Shown here: in pieces, positions 1 to 8,167 of the stretch
How the letters are laid out: every line of letters begins with the position of its first letter
How positions within the stretch are numbered: the first letter of the stretch is position 1
Assembly: GCF_009720745.1 (NCBI RefSeq)
Contig: NZ_WNKX01000013.1
Span: forward strand, 62,001-126,000
Length of the DNA: 64,000 nucleotides
Direction of reading: 5' to 3'
Source of the DNA: Massilia eburnea
GTDB lineage: Bacteria > Pseudomonadota > Gammaproteobacteria > Burkholderiales > Burkholderiaceae_D
The notes under the pieces: generated by a model
Databases searched by the model: none
What the model saw: the letters and a program-made list of their open reading frames with translations, nothing else
What the model was told of the DNA's origin: nothing
Made by a program: the position numbers and the translations under genes

Positions 1-1625
1 CACGTTCCATCGAGCTGTCGCCGGAAATCCGCGCCGCACTGGATATCGAAGAAACCTTGCTGACGCCGGAAGAACTGATGCACCGCATCCTGCTGGCGCC
101 TGTGGACCTGTTCTATAACGGCGGTATCGGTACCTACATCAAATCCTCGACCGAAACCCACGCGCAGGTGAAAGACCGCGCCAACGACAATATTCGCGTC
201 AGCGGCAATGAGCTGCGCTGCAAGGTCGTGGCGGAAGGCGGCAACCTGGGGGCGACCCAGGCCGGCCGTATCGAATTCGCCCTGGCCGGCGGCCGCATCT
301 TCACCGATGCGATCGACAACTCCGCCGGGGTGGATTGCTCCGACCACGAAGTGAACTGCAAGATGTGGCTGGACGTGGAAGTCAACGCCGGCCAGACCAC
401 CGAGGCAGCGCGTAACCAGCTGCTGAACGACATGACCATGGAAGTGGAACGCCTGGTCCTGCGCGACAACATCCAGCAAACCCGTTTGCTGGTGCGCGAA
501 TTCCAGGCCCAGTCCGAGGCGCATGTGCAGGACGGTTACGCCGACCTGATCGCCGACCTGGAAGAAGAGGGCGCGCTGTCGCGCGAACTGGAGCACCTGC
601 CAAGCGTGGCCGAACTGGCGCGCCGCAAGGCCGATGGCCGCGGCCTGACGACGCCGGAACTGGCGGTGGTGATCGCCAACGTGAAGAACCGCTACAAGCG
701 CCTGCTGTCGGCCATGCCGCTGACGGACGAAAGCTGGGCGGAGAAGGTGCTGCGTCCTTACTTCCCTGAGCAACTGGTGGCGACCCGCCCACCGCTGCAT
801 CATCCGCTGTCCAACGCGATCCTGGCGACCGTGCTGGCGAATGAGGTGGTGAACCGTTGCGGTCCGCTGATGATCCGCGACCTGGCTGATGCCAACAACG
901 TCAGCGAGCAGGATGTCATCCTGGCTTGGGGCCAGGCCTGGTCCGCGCTCGACCTGGCGCCGATCTTCGACACCCTGGACGCCGATGCGCTGAACGTGCC
1001 GCGCAACGTCGCGATGCGCGTCGATGCGCGTACCCGGGCCATGCTGAAGTCGGTGATGGAAGGCGTGCTGGCTGTGCCGAAAGACCAGCTGCGCGGCGCC
1101 GGCATCGCCGAGCTGACCAGGCTTTTCGCCGATCCTGCTACCGTGCGCAAGATGGCTGCCGATGTGCAGTCGGAAGCGGCAACCCACAGCGGCCTGCGTG
1201 CGGAATTCGTGCAGGCCTGGAATGCGGTCGACGCGCTGGAAGGCGTGGCGGCATTCGTGTTCGCGGCGCTGGCGGTCAAGCGTCCTGCGGGCATGGATCT
1301 GCCGGGCTTCCTGGCGGTGGGCATGGCGCTGCGTTCGGCGGCTGGCATCGATACGCTGGAACGCGGGCTCAAGCTTCCTGCAACGTCGAAGTCGCAGGAG
1401 CACCTGCGCAGCTACGCACAGCAGGCTTTGCGCCGTACGCAGCAGAAATTGCTGTCGCAGGTGCTGGCACGCGCTACCAACGGCCACGATGCAGTTGAGG
1501 CGGTCGAGCTGGTGACCTGCACGCTGGGCTTGTCGGGCTATGCGGCGTCGGCGGACCTGGAGCAGGCGATGCTCGACGTGTGGGCGTTGTCGGAGGCGGT
1601 GAACGCCGTTGGCCTGGCGGCCTGA
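1..1625 (+). CDS. gdhB: NAD-specific glutamate dehydrogenase, C-terminal part (cut by window start)
   Basis: This is the 3' end of a large NAD-dependent glutamate dehydrogenase, which oxidises glutamate to 2-oxoglutarate and ammonium in the cytoplasm. The reading frame is open from base 3, so the true start lies outside the window; the TTG at 57 is not a start. The visible part is about 540 residues of a family whose members usually exceed 1,500. The catalytic-domain motif NGGIGTYIK lies near base 120, followed by VAEGGNLGATQ and a long helical C-terminal region typical of the large bacterial enzymes. It ends at TGA 1623-1625, directly before a palindromic repeat. The downstream astE also belongs to amino acid catabolism, though the repeat between them argues against tight coupling. 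Family assignment is confident; the symbol follows Pseudomonas usage. Confidence 0.93.
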   Translation, partial: RSIELSPEIRAALDIEETLLTPEELMHRILLAPVDLFYNGGIGTYIKSSTETHAQVKDRANDNIRVSGNELRCKVVAEGGNLGATQAGRIEFALAGGRIFTDAIDNSAGVDCSDHEVNCKMWLDVEVNAGQTTEAARNQLLNDMTMEVERLVLRDNIQQTRLLVREFQAQSEAHVQDGYADLIADLEEEGALSRELEHLPSVAELARRKADGRGLTTPELAVVIANVKNRYKRLLSAMPLTDESWAEKVLRPYFPEQLVATRPPLHHPLSNAILATVLANEVVNRCGPLMIRDLADANNVSEQDVILAWGQAWSALDLAPIFDTLDADALNVPRNVAMRVDARTRAMLKSVMEGVLAVPKDQLRGAGIAELTRLFADPATVRKMAADVQSEAATHSGLRAEFVQAWNAVDALEGVAAFVFAALAVKRPAGMDLPGFLAVGMALRSAAGIDTLERGLKLPATSKSQEHLRSYAQQALRRTQQKLLSQVLARATNGHDAVEAVELVTCTLGLSGYAASADLEQAMLDVWALSEAVNAVGLAA

Positions 1626-1720
1626 CCCGGTAAACCAGGGTCTGACCCAAGGGTCAGACCCATCCACCGCCCCCTGTGCTGACTGGGTCAGACCCTAGGG
1701 CCTGACCCAGGTTTACCGGG
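1626..1720. repeat. Compound palindromic intergenic repeat, GGGTCTGACCC family (copy A1)
   Basis: The element begins one base after the dehydrogenase stop. Outer arms CCCGGTAAACC (1626-1636) and GGTTTACCGGG (ending 1720) are inverted copies. Inside, GGGTCTGACCC and GGGTCAGACCC form a perfect 11-bp hairpin separated by AA, and a second, imperfect hairpin of the same core follows. It could act as a transcript-end hairpin. Related copies lie at 27332, 38244 and 42851. Confidence 0.85.
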
Positions 1721-1751
1721 TTTGGCGGAGCAAAAAGTAACAGCAACAAGC

Positions 1752-2741
1752 ATGGCAGACAATCACACCCTTCCCCCCGCAGTCCGCGCCCTCGCTGAAG
1801 CCGATTTCAGCGCGGTAGCAAACCGCTTCGCGCAAGCCGGCTTCAGCGTAAGCCAGCCCGCCGACGGCATCCTCACAATCCGCAGCAAGCAAGCCGGCAA
1901 GCCTGCAGTCCTGGTCTCCGTCGGCGTCCACGGCGACGAAACCGGCCCAATCGAACTGGTCGCCTACCTGCTCGACGCCCTCGCGCAAGAGCCGCACAAA
2001 CTGGCCGTCGACCTCATGCTCTGCGTCGGCAACATTGGCGCCATCCGCCAGGCCAAGCGCTTCATCGACGCAGACCTGAACCGCATGTTCCGCGCCGAAC
2101 GGGGTACGCTGGCCGGCACCGCCGAAGCTGCGCGCGCCGACGTGATGATCGCCGCCACCAGCGAATTCTTTGCCCACGCCGGCAAGGAACGCTGGCACCT
2201 TGACCTGCACACAGCCATCCGCCCAAGCGTCTACCCAACCTTCGCCATCGTCCCCGACCTGATCGCAGACGAGGCAAAGCAGCAGCTGATCGGGTGGCTG
2301 GGCGAGGCAGCCATCGGCGCCATCATCATGAACCCTGCCTCGGCGGGCACCTACAGCTATTACAGCGCAGAGCACCACGCCGCCGCCGGCACCACGATTG
2401 AACTGGGCCGCATCGGCACGCTGGGCCAGAACGACTTGTCGCAGTTCGAGGAAGCCAAGGTCGCCCTGAACCGCCTGCTGCGCGGCCTGCCGCCGGCAAA
2501 AGCCGCGAAGGAGGCGCACGTCTTCAAGGTGGCCCGGAACATCATCAAGTTGAGCGACAACTTCAAGATGGCCTTCGGCAAAGAGACCCAGAATTTCACG
2601 GCGCTGAAAAAGGGCGAAGAAATCGCCCGCGACGGCGATACCGTCTACACCGTGCAGCACGACGAAGAGCTGGTGGTCTTCCCCAACCCCGACGTACGTA
2701 TCGGCCTGCGGGCCGGCATGATGGTCACGCGCGTGAAATAG
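1752..2741 (+). CDS. astE: Succinylglutamate desuccinylase (AstE)
   Basis: AstE hydrolyses N-succinylglutamate to succinate and glutamate, the last step of the arginine succinyltransferase pathway; it is a cytoplasmic zinc enzyme of the AstE/AspA family. From the ATG at 1752 the product is 329 residues, close to the usual ~320-340. The zinc motif HGDETGP supplies His60 and Glu63, and DLHTAIRPS supplies the third ligand near His153; TIELG further on fits the catalytic-glutamate region. A TTG at 1722 in the same frame would add ten residues overlapping the end of the repeat element, so the ATG is preferred, although no strong Shine-Dalgarno precedes either. Other ast genes are not in the window. 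The glutamate it releases is substrate for the upstream dehydrogenase. Confidence 0.93.
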   Translation: MADNHTLPPAVRALAEADFSAVANRFAQAGFSVSQPADGILTIRSKQAGKPAVLVSVGVHGDETGPIELVAYLLDALAQEPHKLAVDLMLCVGNIGAIRQAKRFIDADLNRMFRAERGTLAGTAEAARADVMIAATSEFFAHAGKERWHLDLHTAIRPSVYPTFAIVPDLIADEAKQQLIGWLGEAAIGAIIMNPASAGTYSYYSAEHHAAAGTTIELGRIGTLGQNDLSQFEEAKVALNRLLRGLPPAKAAKEAHVFKVARNIIKLSDNFKMAFGKETQNFTALKKGEEIARDGDTVYTVQHDEELVVFPNPDVRIGLRAGMMVTRVK

Positions 2742-2788
2742 CGGATTGCGCTACACTGGCCGGTACACCCACCGGAAAGGAGTAGCGC

Positions 2789-3301
2789 ATGTCACTGTCC
2801 ATGTACAAAGTCTCCGCGCCTGTTTTCGTGCGCGGACTGAAAGTGATGGCTAACTTGCTGCGCAAGGCCGAAGCCTTTGCCGAAGAAAGCGGCAAAGTGC
2901 CTGAGACCTTGCTGTCGGCGCGCCTGGTCGACGACATGCTGCCGCTGACAGCGCAGGTGCAGCGCGCCAGCGATACCAGCAAGCTTTCCATCGAACGCCT
3001 GAGCGGCGTCGCCGCACCGAAATTCCCCGACAACGAAGCCAGTTTCGCGCAGCTGCAAGAGCGCATCGCGAACACGATCGCCTATATCGAGAGTGTGGGG
3101 GAGGAGCATTTCGCGAACAGCGAAACGCGCGAGGTGGCACTGAGTTTCGGCAGCTTCAAGCCAACCTTCACCGGCGAGAGCTATCTGCTGACTTTCGCGC
3201 TGCCGAATTTCTACTTCCACGTCGTGACACTGCACGACATCCTGCGGAACCAGGGAGTCAAGATCGGCAAGATCGACTTCCTGGGACCGTATGAAGCTTA
3301 A
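2789..3301 (+). CDS. DUF1993 family protein
   Basis: The 170-residue soluble protein matches the DUF1993 family, small helical proteins resembling the DinB/metal-dependent four-helix fold, with no established reaction. Supporting features are the N-terminal MSLSMYKVSAPVF, the central segment around FAQLQERIANTIAYI and the C-terminal FYFHVVTLHDILRNQGV, which is the most conserved part of the family. The start is well set by AAAGGAG at 2775-2781. There is no signal peptide or membrane segment. It stands alone between astE and a flavin oxidoreductase, and its stop overlaps the end of a small opposite-strand ORF. The role is unknown. Confidence 0.85.
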   Translation: MSLSMYKVSAPVFVRGLKVMANLLRKAEAFAEESGKVPETLLSARLVDDMLPLTAQVQRASDTSKLSIERLSGVAAPKFPDNEASFAQLQERIANTIAYIESVGEEHFANSETREVALSFGSFKPTFTGESYLLTFALPNFYFHVVTLHDILRNQGVKIGKIDFLGPYEA

Positions 3302-3411
3302 GCGCTGACGCGCATGGCGCAGGTCACCGCAATCGCCATCAGGAGGACGCCTACGGAAAATGCCTTCGTTGGATTGAAGCGGGATGAAACGGTAGGGACT
3401 TTCTTGTACAT
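3298..3411 (-). CDS. Possible 37-residue single-pass membrane peptide
   Basis: This opposite-strand ORF encodes 37 residues starting MYKKVPTVSSRF and running into a hydrophobic stretch AFSVGVLLMAIAVTCAM, long enough for one membrane pass, with basic residues before it (positive-inside N terminus). A good GAAGGAG ribosome binding site lies six bases before its ATG. Its TAA overlaps the stop region of the DUF1993 gene. A 61-residue ORF on the plus strand covers the same DNA but has no ribosome binding site and no recognisable character. I do not recognise a family. The call rests only on the ribosome binding site and the hydrophobic profile. Confidence 0.4.
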   Translation of the reverse strand: MYKKVPTVSSRFNPTKAFSVGVLLMAIAVTCAMRVSA

Positions 3412-3516
3412 GGCTGGCTCCTTCTCAATGACGGTAGTGCATGATTCGCAGGTTAGCAATGCCTGCCGCGCCAAGCTAGCCGTAAGCCTGTATCAATAGT
3501 AAGTACTTGTAACGCT

Positions 3517-4629
3517 ATGAGCCACTTATTCTCTCCTTACGCACTCGGTTCGCTGGAACTGGCGAATCGCATCGCCATCGCGCCCATGTGCCAGTACTCC
3601 GCCAACGACGGCCTGGCCACCGACTGGCACATGATTCATTACGGCCACCTGGCGCTATCAGGCGCAGGCATCCTGATCCTCGAAGCGACTGCAATTTCGC
3701 CCGAAGGACGCATTTCGGCTGCTGACCTGGGACTGTGGTCGGACAAGCACCAGCAGGCTTTGGCGCCTGTCGTGCAGGCGATCCGCCGCTACTCTCCGAT
3801 CAAGCTTGCCGTACAGCTGGCGCATGCCGGCCGAAAGGCTTCCAGCGCGCCGCCTTTTGAAGGCGGACAAGCCGTACCCCCTGAAAAAGGCGGCTGGCAG
3901 ACCGTCGCCCCGTCAGCGCTTCCGCATGGGCCAGCCGACCCGGTTCCGACCGCACTGGACGATGCGGGCCTGGCCAAGGTCAAGCAGGATTTCGTGGATG
4001 CGGCCTTGCGCGTGCACGCCCTGGGCATGGAGGCAATCGAGCTGCATGGCGCACACGGCTACCTGCTGCACCAATTCCTGTCGCCGTTGGCCAACCAGCG
4101 CAACGACCAATACGGCGGCACGCTGGAGAACCGCATGCGCTTCCCGCTCGAAGTATTCGACGCCGTGCGTGCCGCCGTTCCACCCGGGATGGCGGTGGGC
4201 ATGCGCGTTTCCGCTTCCGACTGGGTAAAAGGCGGCTGGGACATCGAGCAAAGCGTGGCGCTGGCGCAGCAGCTCAAGCAGCGCGGCGCCCACTTTATCC
4301 ACGTTTCCAGCGGCGGTGTTTCGCCCCTTCAGCAAATCCCTCTCGGTCCCGGATACCAGGTCCATTTTGCGCAGCGCATCAAGGCGGAAACGGGCATGCC
4401 AACCATTGGCGTGGGCCTGATCACGGAACCGTTGCACGCCGAGGCCATCATCGCCAACGGCCAGGCCGACATGGTCGGGCTGGCGCGTGCCATGCTGTAC
4501 AACCCGCGCTGGCCATGGCACGCGGCCGCCGCCCTGGGGGCGCAGGTTGCTGCACCGCCGCAGTACTGGCGCTCGCAGCCGCGCGAGCTGAAAAACCTGT
4601 TCGGCGATACGCGCCTTGGCCAACGCTAA
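3517..4629 (+). CDS. NADH:flavin oxidoreductase, YqjM-type old yellow enzyme
   Basis: This is a 370-residue FMN-dependent ene-reductase of the old yellow enzyme family, YqjM/xenobiotic reductase branch, which reduces activated C=C bonds using NAD(P)H. Hallmarks are IAPMCQYSA with the redox-tuning Cys25 and Tyr27 of this branch, the substrate-binding pair in HGAHGYLLHQFLSPLAN, and the QYGG-x-x-ENR segment that follows. The C-terminal GVGLI and MVGLARAML segments bind the FMN phosphate. Length matches the family (about 340-370). It appears monocistronic; no strong Shine-Dalgarno precedes the ATG. The physiological substrate cannot be told; detoxification of electrophiles is typical of the family. 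Confidence 0.92.
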   Translation: MSHLFSPYALGSLELANRIAIAPMCQYSANDGLATDWHMIHYGHLALSGAGILILEATAISPEGRISAADLGLWSDKHQQALAPVVQAIRRYSPIKLAVQLAHAGRKASSAPPFEGGQAVPPEKGGWQTVAPSALPHGPADPVPTALDDAGLAKVKQDFVDAALRVHALGMEAIELHGAHGYLLHQFLSPLANQRNDQYGGTLENRMRFPLEVFDAVRAAVPPGMAVGMRVSASDWVKGGWDIEQSVALAQQLKQRGAHFIHVSSGGVSPLQQIPLGPGYQVHFAQRIKAETGMPTIGVGLITEPLHAEAIIANGQADMVGLARAMLYNPRWPWHAAAALGAQVAAPPQYWRSQPRELKNLFGDTRLGQR

Positions 4630-4671
4630 CGTGGGGCGCCTGCCACGGTTGCCATTCCTGCATCAAAATCC

Positions 4672-4702
4672 TTTAGGTACAGGCTCTGCGAGGTCTTATA
4701 AT
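4672..4702 (+). promoter_or_regulatory. Candidate sigma-70 promoter of the amino acid permease
   Basis: A perfect TATAAT occurs at 4697-4702, 26 bp before the permease start. The best -35 candidate, TTTAGG at 4672-4677, is weak and spaced 19 bp, so the -10 carries the call. Confidence 0.45.
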
Positions 4703-4728
4703 CGTGGGGTTTTTTTGCCCTGAAGGAT

Positions 4729-6210
4729 ATGCCTGTGAATCAATCGCTGGTCCAGAAGCTGACCCGTATCAAGCCGGCCCCGGTGGAAACGGATGCCGGC
4801 ACAAGCCTGCACGGGGAGGGCCTGAGCCGCTCCATCGGCCTGTTTTCCCTGACGATGATCGGTGTCGGCGCCACGATCGGCACGGGTATCTTCTTCACCA
4901 TGGTGGAAGCGGTGCCGAAAGCCGGCCCCTCAGTGGTGCTGTCCTTCCTGCTGGCGGCCCTGACCGCCGGCCTGACCGCGTTGTGCTACGCCGAGCTGTC
5001 CTTCCGCGTTCCTGCCGCCGGTTCCGCTTATTCCTTCGCCTATCGCACGCTGGGCGAATTCATGGCCTTCATCGTCGCTTTCTGCCTGCTACTGGAATAT
5101 GGGCTGGCGGCCAGTGCGACAGCGATCGGCTGGTCTGATTACCTGAACAACTTCCTGATCAATGCCTTCCACTGGCAGATTCCGGAATACATGCGCAGCC
5201 CGATGGTCGTCTCGACGCCGGAAGGCACGGTGTGGAACACCAGCCACTTCAACCTGCCGCCCATGATCCTGGTGGCGCTGTGCTGCTTCCTGCTGGTGCG
5301 CGGCGCCAAGGAATCGGCTACCGCCAACGCCATCATGGTGATGATCAAGCTGGCGATCCTGATCTTTTTCTCCGCCGTTGCGTTCACCGGCTTTAATACC
5401 GCGAACTTCACGCCATTCCTGAAAATCACCCCGGGCGAACTGCTGCCGGGCGCCAGCGGTATTGCCGCCGCTGCGGGTACCGTGTTTTTCTCCTTCATCG
5501 GCCTGGATACCATTGCCACCGCCGGCGAAGAGGTGCGCAATCCCAAGCGCAACGTCCCGGTCGGCATCATTGCCGCACTGGTGGTGGTGACCGTGTTCTA
5601 CATGCTGGTGGCCATGGCCGCCATGGGCGCCCAGCCGGCGAGCAAGTTCGAAGGCCAGGCCGCCGGCCTGGCAGTCATCCTGCAGAACGTGACCGGCAAG
5701 GCATGGCCTGCGCTGATCCTCTCCGCCGGCGCCGTGATTTCCGTGTTCTCCGTCACCCTCGTCACCATCTACGGGCAGACCCGTATCCTGTACGCCATCG
5801 CCAAGGATGGCCTGGTGCCGAAGGCCTTCCAGAGCGTGAACGCGAAAACGCATTCTCCGGTCGCCAATACGGTGATCGTCAGCCTGGTAGTTGGCGTTGT
5901 GGCGGGACTGGTCGACTCCACCTTCCTGTGGGATATGGTTTCGATGGGTACCCTGACCGCCTTCATCGTGGTGTCGATTGCGGTGCCGGTGCTGCGTTCG
6001 CAGGAGCGCGCTGCGGGTACCTACGTCAAGGGCGGCTTCCGCGTGCCGTTCGGGCCTTACTTCGTGCCGGGCCTGAGTATCCTGGCCTGCGGCTACCTGA
6101 TGATCAACCTGTCGCACGCGACCAAGGCAATTTTCACTATCTGGATGGTCGTAGCGGTGCTAACCTATTTCATCTACGGTATCCGAAACTCGCGACTTAA
6201 CAAGGTATAA
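4729..6210 (+). CDS. APC-family amino acid permease
   Basis: A 493-residue inner-membrane transporter of the amino acid-polyamine-organocation superfamily, close to cationic amino acid transporter-like permeases (YfnA/CAT type). Roughly 12 hydrophobic segments are visible. The first, MIGVGATIGTGIFF, contains the glycine-rich unwound helix motif GxGxxIGTGIF that binds the substrate backbone in APC proteins, and FSFIGLDTIATAGEE corresponds to the conserved TM6 region. The annotated start is ATG 4729. The GAAGGA at 4722-4727 is better spaced for GTG 4735, which would remove only two residues. It is followed by an S9 peptidase six bases downstream, so import of amino acids may be coupled with peptide breakdown. 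Substrate is not determinable from sequence. Confidence 0.9.
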   Translation: MPVNQSLVQKLTRIKPAPVETDAGTSLHGEGLSRSIGLFSLTMIGVGATIGTGIFFTMVEAVPKAGPSVVLSFLLAALTAGLTALCYAELSFRVPAAGSAYSFAYRTLGEFMAFIVAFCLLLEYGLAASATAIGWSDYLNNFLINAFHWQIPEYMRSPMVVSTPEGTVWNTSHFNLPPMILVALCCFLLVRGAKESATANAIMVMIKLAILIFFSAVAFTGFNTANFTPFLKITPGELLPGASGIAAAAGTVFFSFIGLDTIATAGEEVRNPKRNVPVGIIAALVVVTVFYMLVAMAAMGAQPASKFEGQAAGLAVILQNVTGKAWPALILSAGAVISVFSVTLVTIYGQTRILYAIAKDGLVPKAFQSVNAKTHSPVANTVIVSLVVGVVAGLVDSTFLWDMVSMGTLTAFIVVSIAVPVLRSQERAAGTYVKGGFRVPFGPYFVPGLSILACGYLMINLSHATKAIFTIWMVVAVLTYFIYGIRNSRLNKV

Positions 6211-6215
6211 ACGCA

Positions 6216-8165
6216 ATGCAGGTCAAAGCAATCGCCCAAACAGTATTCCTGGCTACGGCCATAATCTCTGGGGCGGTTGCCCAGGCTGCATCCCCAGGAG
6301 TCGCGATCCGCGATTACCGCTCAGTAGCAATCTCTCCAGCCGGCGACCGCGTCGTGTCGCTGGAATCCATCGACACCGGCAATGGCAAGCGCCCGCACGC
6401 GACCGTCGTCGTGCGCGACGCGTCGACCGGCGCCGTCGCCTCCGAATTCGATCCCTGCTCCACATGCAGTTATGACAAGCCTTCGTGGTCGCCCGACGGC
6501 AAGTCGCTGGCCTTTGTCGCCAGCGACAGCCGCGCTGGATCGGCATGGCTGTATGTCGCAGCTGGCGGGAAGACCCGTTCGCTGACCGTCCTCCAGGGCG
6601 TGGGCAGCACGGCACGCTGGTCGCCCGATGGCCGCACGCTGGCCATGCTGGCTACCGTCGGAGCCAGGAAGGAAACCGGCGCCACGGCAGCGGGCGCCCG
6701 CCAGATCGGCGAAATCGGCGCCGTGGAAGACGCACAGCGCATCGCCACCATTCCGGCTGAAGGCGGCAACCTCAAGCTGGTCTCGCCGGAAGACACCTTC
6801 GTCTACGAATACGACTGGACGCCGGACGGCAAGGGCTTCATCGCCACCAGCGCCAAGGGCAACGGCGACAACAACTGGTGGGTGGCCAAGCTGTCCCATG
6901 TCGATGCTTCCAGCGGCATGCTGCGCATCGTGGCGACTCCCGGCACGCAGGCGAACATGCCTCGCGTGTCGCCTGACGGCCGCACGGTGGCCTTTATCGG
7001 CGGCTTGATGAGCGATTTCGGCTCGGTTGGCGGCGACGTCTACACCGTGCCGCTGGCTGGCGGCGAACCGGTCAACCTGACGCCGGGCTTCAAGGGCAGC
7101 TTCAATTCGCTGGTGTGGCGCGGCAAGGGCTTGCTGGCCAATGCGCTGATGGGCGACAAGTCCAATGTGCTGTCGCTGGACCTGCAGGGCCACCGCAATG
7201 TGTTGCGCTCCGCCGCCGCCTCCACCAGCGCGGCGGAAGGGCGCATGTCCTTCAGCGCCGATGGCAGCAAGGCTGCGGCAGCACAGGAAGACTTCGAACA
7301 CGCTCCTGCCGTGATGGCCGGTCCGATTGCTGCCATGCGCGCAGTCACAGACGATAACAGCAGCCTGCAGCCGCAGGTCTCCGTGCAGAACATCAGCTGG
7401 AAGAACGAAGGCTTCAATGTGCAGGGCTGGCTGATTGGCCCGCGCGCGACCCAGGCTGGAAAGAAATACCCGCTGATCGTGCAGGTGCACGGCGGGCCCG
7501 CTGCTGCGGTCTCGCCACGCTATATCTCGGCGGGCGAGCAAGGCAACCCTCAGCTGCGATTGCTGACAGAGAAGGGATATTTCGTCTTCATGCCTAATCC
7601 GCGCGGCAGCTTTGGCCAGGGCCAGGAGTTCACGCTCGCCAACCGCCGCGACTTCGGCGGCGGCGACCTGCGCGACATCATGGCCGGTATCGATGCCGTT
7701 GCCGCGGCAGCACCGGTCGACACCAACCGCATGGGGCTGATGGGCCACTCCTACGGTGGCTTCATGACCATGTGGGGCGTGACGCATACGAACCGCTTCA
7801 AGGCTGCCGTTGCCGGCGCGGGTATTGCAAACTGGATTTCGTACTATGGCCAGAACGGCATTGACCAGTGGATGATTCCTTACTTCGGCGCGTCGGCCTA
7901 TGACGATCCGGCGATTTACCGCCAGCTGTCGCCGATCGAGTCGATCAAGGCCGCGCGCACGCCAACGCTGGTGTACGTCGGCGAGCGTGACGTGGAATGC
8001 CCTCCCGCGCAGTCGATGGAGTTCTGGCACGGCCTGAAGGCGGTCGGCGTGCAGTCTTCGCTGGTGATCTACGACGAGGAAGGGCACAGCATCCGCAAGC
8101 CGGAGCACCAGCAAGACCTGCGCAAGCACATCGTTGACTGGTTTGACCGCTATCTGGGCGAGTAA
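6216..8165 (+). CDS. Secreted S9 family (prolyl oligopeptidase-type) peptidase
   Basis: A 649-residue serine peptidase with an N-terminal signal sequence ending near VAQA, WD40-like/beta-propeller repeats (SPDGKSLAF, SPDGRTLAM, TPDGKGF, SPDGRTVAF) over residues about 30-390 and a C-terminal alpha/beta-hydrolase domain. The catalytic triad is visible as Ser512 in GHSYGGF, Asp592 in GERDVE and His624 in EEGHS. Family members cleave oligopeptides or dipeptides in the periplasm; AcylAA-peptidase/DPP IV-like specificities are all possible. The gene starts five bases after the permease stop and ends two bases before the diguanylate cyclase start, so the three genes form a likely operon. Confidence 0.93.
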   Translation: MQVKAIAQTVFLATAIISGAVAQAASPGVAIRDYRSVAISPAGDRVVSLESIDTGNGKRPHATVVVRDASTGAVASEFDPCSTCSYDKPSWSPDGKSLAFVASDSRAGSAWLYVAAGGKTRSLTVLQGVGSTARWSPDGRTLAMLATVGARKETGATAAGARQIGEIGAVEDAQRIATIPAEGGNLKLVSPEDTFVYEYDWTPDGKGFIATSAKGNGDNNWWVAKLSHVDASSGMLRIVATPGTQANMPRVSPDGRTVAFIGGLMSDFGSVGGDVYTVPLAGGEPVNLTPGFKGSFNSLVWRGKGLLANALMGDKSNVLSLDLQGHRNVLRSAAASTSAAEGRMSFSADGSKAAAAQEDFEHAPAVMAGPIAAMRAVTDDNSSLQPQVSVQNISWKNEGFNVQGWLIGPRATQAGKKYPLIVQVHGGPAAAVSPRYISAGEQGNPQLRLLTEKGYFVFMPNPRGSFGQGQEFTLANRRDFGGGDLRDIMAGIDAVAAAAPVDTNRMGLMGHSYGGFMTMWGVTHTNRFKAAVAGAGIANWISYYGQNGIDQWMIPYFGASAYDDPAIYRQLSPIESIKAARTPTLVYVGERDVECPPAQSMEFWHGLKAVGVQSSLVIYDEEGHSIRKPEHQQDLRKHIVDWFDRYLGE

Positions 8166-8167
8166 CC

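Noticed and set aside
3314..3499. 61-residue plus-strand ORF after the DUF1993 gene
   Set aside because: No ribosome binding site and no recognisable composition; an opposite-strand ORF with a good site is a better candidate.
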